Part shown: positions 1 to 5,234 of the stretch, piece after piece
Numbering within the stretch: position 1 is the first letter of the stretch
How the letters are laid out: every line of letters starts with the position of its first letter
Origin: CAUZRD01 sp963582255
GTDB taxonomy: Bacteria; Pseudomonadota; Alphaproteobacteria; Rhizobiales; TMED25
Length of the DNA stretch: 5,234 nt
Assembly (NCBI GenBank): GCA_963582255.1
Contig: CAUZRD010000151.1
Location: 1 to 5,234 of the forward strand
Direction of reading: 5' to 3'
The notes under the pieces: generated by a model
The model's input: only the letters and a program-made list of their open reading frames with translations
The model's database searches: none
What the model was told of the DNA's origin: nothing
Program-made: the position numbers and the translations under genes

Positions 1-1169
1 AGCCTCCCTTGAAGAAACCGCGCCTGCCCAACCCCCATATAAACGGCAAAAGCAGCCCCATCTTTCGCCAATGCCGCCCAATCATGCTCGCTCGGACCAT
101 TGGCATCGCGCGCGGTAATTAGTGAAATTGACGAATTGCGATCGCGTCGCGTCAGTGAGAGGCCAGCAGCCGCAGCACTGGCACTGGCCGCGGTCACACC
201 AGGCACGACATCAACCTGAATACCTGCCGCATTAAGGGCCTCAATCTCTTCATCAGCACGGCCAAACACCAGAGGGTCACCTCCCTTAAGCCGCACAACG
301 AAATTTCCATCTCTCGCCTCATTGACCAGAATGCGATTAATATCTTCTTGCCACGGAGAACCAATGCCTGGTGTCTTTCCAACGTCAATAAAACAAGCTT
401 CGCGCCGAGCAATTTCAAGCACCCGCGGATCGACCAGCCGATCATGGACTATCACATCCGCACAGTCGAGAATTCTGCGCGCTTTCAGCGTCATCAACTC
501 TGGATCACCCGGCCCTGCGCCGACCAACCACACCCGTCCACGCTCTTCCCGCGGCACTTCAGCAAGCACCGCGCCACTCTCTTCACCAAGCGAGCTAGCA
601 CCGCGCTCAAAACCAATCTCAAATAACCGGATCCAAAAACGCCTCCTCGCACGCCCATCGAGTACATATTTAGCAACATGTCGGCGCAACCCAGAGGCAA
701 CACGCGCCATCTCTCCCAAATCTGTTGGTAACAGTGCTTCAATTCGTGCCTTAATCATACGCGCTAAAACTGGCGCCGAACCTTCGCTACCAATTGCCAC
801 AACCATTGGGTCTCGATCGACAATTGCCGGGGTAATGAAGGTGCTCAGATCCGGTGTGTCCACAACATTAACTGGAATTGAGCGGCTACGGGCAGCCTCA
901 CTGACAAGCCTATCCAACTCAAGCTTGCCGTGAGCACCATAGGCGATTGCGGCTCCATCAAGATCACTAGGTTGGAACAAACGCTCAAAAAGCTCCAGTC
1001 GGCCAACCCGCGCCATAGCGGTAAGATCCGGATGGGGATCAGTTCCAAAAATGCGAATTTTGGCCTGTGTTTTAAGCACTAACCGTGCCTTTTGCAAAGC
1101 AGCATCGCCCGCGCCAGCAATAACAACTGTCTGCTCTGCTATATCCAAGAAAATCGGGAAATATCTCAT
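1..1169 (-). CDS. cysG: Siroheme synthase CysG, C-terminus cut off by the window edge
   Basis: This is a trifunctional cytoplasmic enzyme: precorrin-2 dehydrogenase and sirohydrochlorin ferrochelatase (N-terminal half) joined to uroporphyrinogen-III C-methyltransferase (C-terminal half). Reverse-strand translation gives 389 full codons plus a partial Leu codon with no stop; E. coli CysG has 457 residues, so about 70 are missing. The dinucleotide-binding loop GAGDAALQKAR is at residues 19-29. NVVD (101-104) carries the Asp matching catalytic Asp104 of the enteric enzyme, and Ser128 (GSEGSAPVLAR) is also kept. The methyltransferase half starts at about 212 with LVGAGPGDPELMTLKA (215-230), then VHDRLV (241-246), DVGK (262-265), RLKGGDP (293-299) and VPGVTAAS (322-329). 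Odd points are GRADEE (303-308) for the usual GRGGEE, TRRD (340-343) for THRD, and TAR (352-354) for TGH. The start is firm: an in-frame TGA lies five codons upstream, and MRYFPIFLD fits the family N-terminus. GGCGGAG abuts the ATG with no spacer, so ribosome-site spacing is poor. Family assignment is very secure. Confidence 0.96.
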   Translation of the reverse strand, partial: MRYFPIFLDIAEQTVVIAGAGDAALQKARLVLKTQAKIRIFGTDPHPDLTAMARVGRLELFERLFQPSDLDGAAIAYGAHGKLELDRLVSEAARSRSIPVNVVDTPDLSTFITPAIVDRDPMVVAIGSEGSAPVLARMIKARIEALLPTDLGEMARVASGLRRHVAKYVLDGRARRRFWIRLFEIGFERGASSLGEESGAVLAEVPREERGRVWLVGAGPGDPELMTLKARRILDCADVIVHDRLVDPRVLEIARREACFIDVGKTPGIGSPWQEDINRILVNEARDGNFVVRLKGGDPLVFGRADEEIEALNAAGIQVDVVPGVTAASASAAAAGLSLTRRDRNSSISLITARDANGPSEHDWAALAKDGAAFAVYMGVGQARFLQGR

Positions 1170-1199
1170 CTCCGCCCAAACTCACTACCAATAGACATA

Positions 1200-1214
1200 G
1201 CGGGCGCTTCCCGC
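1200..1214 (-). repeat. Short GC-rich hairpin in the cysG leader
   Basis: GCGGG (1200-1204) and CCCGC (1210-1214) form a perfect 5-bp all-GC stem around a 5-nt loop. It lies about 30 nt upstream of the cysG ATG in an otherwise AT-rich leader. An 8-bp perfect palindrome, TTGCGCAA, lies close by at 1222-1229. No U-tract follows the hairpin in the cysG direction, so it does not look like a terminator or classical attenuator. A role in leader stability or ribosome access is possible, but it could equally be chance. Confidence 0.3.
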
Positions 1215-1315
1215 ACAAGTTTTGCGCAACATCATTCTAATTTACCAATTTTACAGCGGAATTTAGGGATTGTTTTTGCAAATTATATATTTAATACGGT
1301 ATAAGTTTGCGTAAA

Positions 1316-1333
1316 AATGAGACAAATGACACA
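1316..1333. repeat. Tandem pair of 9-bp repeats
   Basis: AATGAGACA (1316-1324) is followed directly by AATGACACA (1325-1333), differing at one position. The pair sits at the cobB-proximal side of the AT-rich gap, where it would be upstream of, or overlap, a cysG promoter. A small repeated motif here could be a regulator half-site pair or polymerase slippage. I cannot tell which, and chance is a real possibility in AT-rich DNA. Confidence 0.3.
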
Positions 1334-1356
1334 ATAGAACTACAATACTAGCGTAT

Positions 1357-1381
1357 GTCTCCAAGAACCTTTCATGGAGAC
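1357..1381 (-). terminator. Hairpin immediately after cobB; weak or non-classical terminator
   Basis: The arms GTCTCCA (1357-1363) and TGGAGAC (1375-1381) pair perfectly over 7 bp. In the minus-strand RNA the loop region can add a further GAA/TTC 3-bp helix beyond a T-T mismatch, closing on an AGG triloop. The hairpin begins one base after the cobB TAG. No run of U follows it, the next T-rich stretch being about 40 nt away, so it is not a standard intrinsic terminator. It may mark the 3' end of the cobA-cobB transcript, protect it from exonucleases, or be a processing site before cysG. Confidence 0.4.
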
Positions 1382-1382
1382 C

Positions 1383-2693
1383 CTACTCTATATCGATCAC
1401 ATGCAGGAATGATCCGGCAACACGCCCACTGATACTTCCCACCATTACTGCCGAGTCATCATCAATATTCGACATGCGATAAAGGTCACCAGTTTCGGTG
1501 CTAGTAAGCGTTGCATAGTGAAATTCATGGCAGCGCAATGTAGCGCCAGGCGCAAAGGGATGGGCATCACTGGCAACCGCCCGGCGATAGCCAAGAGTGC
1601 GCTGCCGAACGAGAAAACTTGTTTCAACCGGAAGTAGATCAGCCATCTCATGTCGCGTGCCATTACCATCAATTAGACCAGCGCCGAGCACCATATAGCC
1701 ACCGCACTCGCCATAGATCACCGCGCCCCGCCCCGCCGCCTGACGTAGCCCACTCAAGAACCTCCGATTTGCAGAAATCCTCCCAGCATAGATCTCAGGG
1801 TACCCCCCGGGCAGAAAAACCGCATCTGCCTGAAGATCGGGCCCCGCATCATCAAGAGGTGAGAAAAAGCTAACCTCTGCCCCCTGCTTGCGCCAGCCAG
1901 TCAGCATATGCTCATAAGAAAAAGCAAAGGCCATATCACGAGCAACCGCGACACGTTGTCCGGGCGGAGGTAAAAATTTGTGCAGAACTTGGCTTACAAC
2001 TGGTTGAGAAAAGCTGACCGGCCGGGCAGCCATGCAAATCCGCGTAAGATCTATATGTGAGCCCACATGCGTGCCAATTTGCTGAATCAACTGGGGTAAT
2101 TCATCTAGTTCACCGACCTGCACCAAACCCAGGTGCCTACTTTGCAGCAATAAATTATCATCGCTCGGCAGTACACCAAGCACATCAATACCGTGCTCCG
2201 ATAATGAGGCTCTAAGCAACGATTCATGGCGCGCACTTCCAACTCGGTTCAGAATAACTCCAGCAAATTTTAGTGCCGGGTCATGGCGTAAAAACCCAAG
2301 TGCCAGCGCCGAAACTGATTGCGCCTGGCGGGATGCATCAATGATAAGAACAACAGGCGCACCAAGCGCAATGGCCAGTGAAGCCGTGGAGCCCGCTTGG
2401 CCTGCCCCACCGTCAAATAGCCCCATAGCTCCCTCACAGATCAGAAAGTCATCCTCACCACCCGCTGCATCACATACCAGAAAGTTAAGCAAGGAAGGCC
2501 TCATCGCCCAGCAATCAAGATTAACCGCCGGCCGCTCTGCTGCCGCACTCAAATAAGCAGCATCAATATAGTCAGGTCCTGATTTTGCCACAGAAACCGA
2601 ATGACCAATCCGCCTGAGTGCTGACACCAAGCCGACTGATACAATGGTCTTTCCGCTTCCCGATTGCGGTGCCGACAGAATGAGCGTGCGCAT
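1383..2693 (-). CDS. cobB: Cobyrinate / hydrogenobyrinate a,c-diamide synthase CobB (CbiA family)
   Basis: This 436-residue cytoplasmic glutamine amidotransferase uses ATP and glutamine to amidate the a and c acetate side chains of the corrin ring. The substrate is hydrogenobyrinic acid in the aerobic route and cobyrinic acid in the anaerobic route. The N-terminal synthetase domain has a P-loop, QSGSGKT (10-16), then KSGPDYID (37-44), LDCWAM (59-64) and EGAMGLFDGG (87-96). ILNRVGSARH (147-156) is typical of this fold. The C-terminal class-I glutaminase domain has FLPGGYPE (293-300), the nucleophile elbow YGECGGYMVLG with Cys330, and GSFLHV with the likely catalytic His431. All key residues expected of an active enzyme are visible. 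The family alone does not separate the aerobic from the anaerobic substrate. The gene starts 14 nt after the cobA stop and has no clear ribosome-binding site, so it probably relies on translational coupling to cobA. The codon directly before the ATG is TAG, which rules out a longer N-terminus. Do not confuse it with the unrelated sirtuin deacetylase also named CobB. Confidence 0.96.
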   Translation of the reverse strand: MRTLILSAPQSGSGKTIVSVGLVSALRRIGHSVSVAKSGPDYIDAAYLSAAAERPAVNLDCWAMRPSLLNFLVCDAAGGEDDFLICEGAMGLFDGGAGQAGSTASLAIALGAPVVLIIDASRQAQSVSALALGFLRHDPALKFAGVILNRVGSARHESLLRASLSEHGIDVLGVLPSDDNLLLQSRHLGLVQVGELDELPQLIQQIGTHVGSHIDLTRICMAARPVSFSQPVVSQVLHKFLPPPGQRVAVARDMAFAFSYEHMLTGWRKQGAEVSFFSPLDDAGPDLQADAVFLPGGYPEIYAGRISANRRFLSGLRQAAGRGAVIYGECGGYMVLGAGLIDGNGTRHEMADLLPVETSFLVRQRTLGYRRAVASDAHPFAPGATLRCHEFHYATLTSTETGDLYRMSNIDDDSAVMVGSISGRVAGSFLHVIDIE

Positions 2694-2707
2694 CTAGCTG
2701 CCAGCCA

Positions 2708-3511
2708 TCAGTCTAGCAATTGTTCGTGCGTTTCTTCGCCATTCGGTAAAATTTTTGACCTAAGATCAACATTTTTGCCAATTACAACAACTACCGGCGG
2801 TTTGATACCACTTTGTACAGCATCAATCTCTGCTCGCTCTAACGTTGTCTCAACAACAAGTTGCTCCGGCAAGGAGGCCCGCGAAATCAACGCCAATCGC
2901 TCTTCGCCCGCTCGCCCAGCCGCCATCAGCTTAATCGCAATTTCACCAAGGTTTCTTAGCGCCATGTAAAGAACAATTGTCGGCATACGAGCAAGCGCCT
3001 CCCAGTCTACATTTGAAGGCATCGCACCTCTTGCATCATGTCCACTCATCAGGACCAAAACTGTGTTGGTATCACGGTGGGTGGCCGGGATTCCTGCCAA
3101 TGCCAACCCACCAATACCAGCTGTAATTCCGGGGACAATGCGAAAGGTTATATTCGCGCGCGTGAGCGCCATGGCTTCTTCGCCGCCACGTCCAAACATA
3201 AAAGGATCCCCCCCCTTCAGACGCAAAACACGTTTTTTAGCTTCAGCAAATTCTATGATAGAGCGGGTGATATCGGACTGCTTGGCAGAGGCCTTGCCTC
3301 CGCGTTTGCCTGCAAATACCAATAGCGCATTTTTATTCGCAAGCTTGATAATACCATCACCAACAAGAGCATCATAGACAATAACATCGGCGTTGGAGAG
3401 CGCGTGGACGGCCGAAAGCGTGAGTAGCGCAGCATCACCGGGGCCAGCGCCTACCAGCCAAACTTCCCCGGGTTTAAACTCCGCAAATTTTACTTGATCA
3501 ATTCTCATCAT
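2708..3511 (-). CDS. cobA: Uroporphyrinogen-III C-methyltransferase CobA (SUMT)
   Basis: CobA transfers two methyl groups from S-adenosylmethionine to C-2 and C-7 of uroporphyrinogen III, making precorrin-2, the entry point of the B12 and siroheme branches. The 267-residue product has the normal single-domain length and the full motif series: LVGAGPGD (19-26), VYDALV (45-50), AGKRGGK (67-73), RLKGGDPFMFGRGGEE (97-112), VPGITAGIGG (126-135), THRD (144-147), SGH (156-158) and VIGK (243-246). It looks fully functional, unlike the drifted SUMT half of CysG in the same window. The short N-terminal extension and short acidic C-terminal tail are unremarkable. Two consecutive ATG codons open the frame (3511 and 3508), and I cannot say which is used because no ribosome-binding site is evident. 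It is the first gene of a minus-strand unit with cobB, and its start lies 35 bp from that of cbiD on the other strand. Confidence 0.96.
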   Translation of the reverse strand: MMRIDQVKFAEFKPGEVWLVGAGPGDAALLTLSAVHALSNADVIVYDALVGDGIIKLANKNALLVFAGKRGGKASAKQSDITRSIIEFAEAKKRVLRLKGGDPFMFGRGGEEAMALTRANITFRIVPGITAGIGGLALAGIPATHRDTNTVLVLMSGHDARGAMPSNVDWEALARMPTIVLYMALRNLGEIAIKLMAAGRAGEERLALISRASLPEQLVVETTLERAEIDAVQSGIKPPVVVVIGKNVDLRSKILPNGEETHEQLLD

Positions 3512-3540
3512 TGCCGCAACGCCGAAACTGGCTCTATAAA
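3511..3540 (+). promoter_or_regulatory. Possible sigma-70-type promoter for cbiD-cobK
   Basis: TTGCCG (3511-3516) and TATAAA (3535-3540) match the -35 and -10 consensus at 4 and 5 of 6 positions with an 18-bp spacer. A start about 7 nt past the -10 falls at 3547, the A of the proposed cbiD ATG, which would make the mRNA leaderless. This fits the lack of a ribosome-binding site before that ATG. The -35 overlaps the first codon of cobA on the other strand. The prediction rests only on consensus matching in a 35-bp gap. Confidence 0.35.
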
Positions 3541-3546
3541 AGCATC

Positions 3547-4635
3547 ATGGTGAAAGGGAATAAGAAAGAATTGCGCTATGGCTGGACCACCGGCGCATGC
3601 GCAACCGCTGCGGCAAGCGCGGCCTATCGTGCGCTTTTGACAAGAACCTTTCCTGACCCGGCAAAGATCATCTTGCCTCAGGGGCAAACCCCGGCGTTTG
3701 CACTCGCCTATGCTGGACTGCGCGCAAACGGCGCCTGCGCGGGTGTTATCAAGGATGCTGGTGATGATCCTGATGTAACCCACGGTGCACTCATTATCAC
3801 TGATATCAGATATGCCCCGCTTGGCTCGAACATTAGTTTTCTTGCCGGAGAAGGAGTAGGAACGGTCACCAGACCCGGGCTGCCAATCCCGCCCGGAGAG
3901 CCCGCAATCAATCCTGCACCGAGAGCCATGATCTGCTCCGCCATCCGCGCCATCGCGAACGAATACAATGCTAGCACTGACATCGATATCGAAATCTCTA
4001 TTCCCGGCGGGCGTGAAATTGCTAAAAAAACGTGGAACCCCCGTCTTGGCATTGTTGGAGGATTGTCGATCCTCGGCACGACCGGCATTGTTACCCCCTA
4101 TTCCTGCTCTGCATGGATACACTCGATCCATCGCGGGATCGATGTCGCACGAGCCTCCCATGCGCCAATAATTGGCGCGGCCACCGGCAAAACATCTGAA
4201 GATGCCCTTTTGCGAGCTCATCCAGATCTTTGCAGCAACATAGTTGATATGGGAGATTTTGCCGGAGGAATGCTCAAATATCTGCGCCGCCACCCAGTCC
4301 CACGCTTGATAATTGCTGGCGGCTTCGCCAAGCTCACCAAACTGGCGCAGGGGCATCTTGACCTTCACTCCGCCCGCAGTCAGGTCGACTTTACCAAGCT
4401 GGCGATGACAGCCGGCATGATTGGTGCGTCCAGCAAAACGCTTGACCTCATCAAGAGCGCCAACACCGCAAATGAAGTTCTTTCCTACGCACAAGGTGAA
4501 AAAATTGAACTTGCCGGAGCCATTGCCTCCGCCGCACGCCAAATTGCGTGTAAGGCCGCCAGCCCAGCCAAGATTGATATTTCCATATTGGTAGTTGATC
4601 GTAAGGGCAATATCATTGCCTGCGCTAATGCGTAA
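3547..4635 (+). CDS. cbiD: Cobalt-precorrin-5B C(1)-methyltransferase CbiD
   Basis: CbiD is the S-adenosylmethionine-dependent enzyme that methylates C-1 of the ring after extrusion of the C-20 fragment in corrin synthesis. The product is 362 residues, normal for the family. Signature blocks in order are YGWTTGACATAA (11-22), KDAGDDPDVTHG (69-80), GEGVGTVTRPGL (101-112), NPRLGIVGGLSILGTTG (164-180), a serine/tryptophan/histidine-rich stretch SCSAWIHSIHRGIDVAR (186-202) and GGFAKLTKLAQG (258-269) followed by DLHS (272-275). All are intact. A longer version from TTG at 3511 would add 12 residues outside the family's conserved part. It would also overlap the cobA start, so I prefer ATG 3547. No ribosome-binding site precedes this ATG. 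The gene runs into cobK with an 8-bp overlap. CbiD was defined in the anaerobic pathway, where it fills the step done by the unrelated CobF in the classical aerobic route. Its presence therefore says something about pathway type but does not settle it. Older annotations may call it cobalt-precorrin-6A synthase. Confidence 0.95.
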   Translation: MVKGNKKELRYGWTTGACATAAASAAYRALLTRTFPDPAKIILPQGQTPAFALAYAGLRANGACAGVIKDAGDDPDVTHGALIITDIRYAPLGSNISFLAGEGVGTVTRPGLPIPPGEPAINPAPRAMICSAIRAIANEYNASTDIDIEISIPGGREIAKKTWNPRLGIVGGLSILGTTGIVTPYSCSAWIHSIHRGIDVARASHAPIIGAATGKTSEDALLRAHPDLCSNIVDMGDFAGGMLKYLRRHPVPRLIIAGGFAKLTKLAQGHLDLHSARSQVDFTKLAMTAGMIGASSKTLDLIKSANTANEVLSYAQGEKIELAGAIASAARQIACKAASPAKIDISILVVDRKGNIIACANA

Positions 4636-5234
4636 TGTCTTGATCCTCGGTGGAACCGCGGACGCATTCAGCCTTGCCAACGCACTAAACGAGTCCAGAA
4701 CATGCCGCGTTATATTATCACTAGCCGGGCGCACCAAGGCTCCACGAACGGGCCAGTTTGAGACCCGCATTGGCGGATTTGGCGGGATAGCTGGCCTTTG
4801 CTCGTTTATCGCATCCGCTCCAATCCATATGGTGATCGATGCCACACATCCATTTGCCGTGCGTATTTCACAAAATTCAGCTGCTGCTTGCATCCATTCT
4901 AAAATTCCACACCTTGTATTTCTCCGCCCGCCCTGGACTGAGATCGCCACAGACCAATGGCACCACGTTCCCTCTGAAACAGCAGCGGCTGATGCTCTTC
5001 CCCAGAAAGCCAGGGCATTTTTAACTCTAGGAAGCCAATATCTGGCACCATTTTCTAAAAAAACAGATGCATGGTTTTTGCTACGCATGATAGATTTACC
5101 GCGTTGCACGTCATTGATCTGCCCGCATTTGGTGATCACTGGGCGGGGACCATTTACACTAGAAAACGAGATGGCATTGATGGAACAGCATTCCATTACA
5201 CATCTTGTTACCCGTAATGCCGGTGGCCAAGCTA
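4628..5234 (+). CDS. cobK: Precorrin-6A reductase CobK (CbiJ family), C-terminus cut off by the window edge
   Basis: CobK reduces one double bond of the macrocycle with a nicotinamide cofactor, turning precorrin-6A into precorrin-6B; CbiJ does the same on the cobalt-containing ring. The window shows 202 complete codons with no stop. Family members are usually about 250 residues, so roughly the last fifth is missing. Visible motifs are the N-terminal nucleotide-binding strand VLILGGTADAFSLA (4-17), SLAGRT (31-36), the glycine-rich RIGGFGG (47-53), IDATHPFA (70-77), RPPW (100-103), TGRGPFTLENE (171-181) and VTRNAGG (194-200). The ATG at 4628 places the conserved ILGGT at the correct distance from the N-terminus. 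It sits inside the last codons of cbiD in another frame, an 8-bp overlap typical of translational coupling, and has no separate ribosome-binding site at good spacing. Assignment to the CobK/CbiJ family is secure; choosing between the two substrates is not possible from this sequence. Confidence 0.94.
   Translation, partial: MRNVLILGGTADAFSLANALNESRTCRVILSLAGRTKAPRTGQFETRIGGFGGIAGLCSFIASAPIHMVIDATHPFAVRISQNSAAACIHSKIPHLVFLRPPWTEIATDQWHHVPSETAAADALPQKARAFLTLGSQYLAPFSKKTDAWFLLRMIDLPRCTSLICPHLVITGRGPFTLENEMALMEQHSITHLVTRNAGGQA

Larger units (their letters stand above)
1170..1382 (-). promoter_or_regulatory. AT-rich gap upstream of cysG, probable cysG promoter region
   Basis: This 213-bp stretch separates the cobB stop from the cysG start and is the only sizeable non-coding region. 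Its middle (about 1235-1350) is clearly AT-rich compared with the genes. Reading toward cysG, candidate -10 elements are TATAAT at 1287-1282, with no good -35, and TATACC at 1303-1298, preceded after 16 bp by TTGTCT at 1325-1320. Neither is strong. The size and composition suggest that cysG has its own promoter instead of only being read through from cobA-cobB. I looked for the conserved B12-box and core of a cobalamin riboswitch on this strand and saw none. I see no convincing gene here. Confidence 0.35.

Noticed and set aside
322..933. A 203-codon plus-strand open frame antisense to cysG
   Set aside because: The minus-strand frame across the same bases is continuous CysG with its motifs in order. 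The plus-strand product is Ser/Arg/Thr-rich low-complexity sequence with no family resemblance.
1..1169. CysG as a frameshifted or broken gene
   Set aside because: The minus-strand frame from the ATG at 1169 is open to the left edge with all domains in register; only the window boundary truncates it.
1092..1304. A 70-codon plus-strand frame reaching from the cysG start region into the gap
   Set aside because: Part of it is antisense to cysG, the rest is AT-rich gap sequence, and the product resembles nothing I recognise.
1357..1381. Classical Rho-independent terminator after cobB
   Set aside because: The stem is good, but no U-run follows in the cobB direction, so I list it only as a hairpin with possible terminator function.
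1170..1382. Cobalamin riboswitch upstream of cysG
   Set aside because: Neither the B12-box nor the expected multi-helix core is visible, and the gap is AT-rich and short for such an element plus a promoter.
3511..3546. Longer CbiD starting at the TTG at 3511
   Set aside because: The extra 12 residues lie outside the conserved family N-terminus, overlap the cobA start codon and have no ribosome-binding site. The ATG at 3547 places the GWTTGA motif at the usual distance from the start.
3508..5196. A 562-codon open frame on the minus strand, antisense to cbiD and the visible part of cobK
   Set aside because: It is unusually long, but the opposite strand encodes two intact, strongly conserved enzymes. 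The antisense product has no recognisable domain and a composition rich in Gly, Arg, Cys and Ala, as expected from mirrored coding sequence. The length reflects a lack of antisense stops, not a gene.

Overview
The window is a compact piece of a bacterial cobalamin (vitamin B12) and siroheme biosynthesis locus. It holds five coding regions. Two are cut by the window edges, and apart from one 213-bp gap almost everything is coding. All five belong to well-known tetrapyrrole families. I see no mobile element, CRISPR array, tRNA or rRNA gene, toxin-antitoxin pair or phage gene. The likely host is an alphaproteobacterium of moderate GC content. This rests on remembered family resemblance: the CysG N-terminus (MRYFPIFLD), the GR-x-DEE and T-R/K-R variants in its methyltransferase half, and the form of CobA and CbiD. 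No search was run.

Layout. On the minus strand, reading right to left, are cobA (SUMT, 3511-2708), cobB (a,c-diamide synthase, 2693-1383) and, after a 213-bp AT-rich gap, cysG (siroheme synthase, from 1169 off the left edge). On the plus strand, diverging from cobA, are cbiD (C-1 methyltransferase, 3547-4635) and cobK (precorrin-6A reductase, from 4628 off the right edge, overlapping cbiD by 8 bp). The cobA and cbiD starts are only 35 bp apart.

Pathway. CobA, and also the C-terminal half of CysG, methylate uroporphyrinogen III at C-2 and C-7 to give precorrin-2. This is the branch point between siroheme and B12. CysG can take precorrin-2 on to siroheme. CbiD methylates C-1 in mid-pathway. 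CobK reduces precorrin-6A to precorrin-6B, or does the cobalt-containing equivalent. CobB uses ATP and glutamine to amidate the a and c side chains of the nearly finished corrin ring. The window contains neither a cobalt chelatase nor a ring-contraction enzyme, so it does not by itself show whether cobalt is inserted early or late.

The more interesting points are modest. The SUMT half of CysG departs from the usual motifs while the neighbouring CobA keeps them. CbiD is used for C-1 methylation instead of CobF. A possible leaderless promoter fires cbiD in the tiny divergent gap. An in-frame ATG overlapping the cobA stop is separated from cobB by a single amber codon. No B12 riboswitch is visible in the gaps. 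I found no convincing evidence of an undescribed system.
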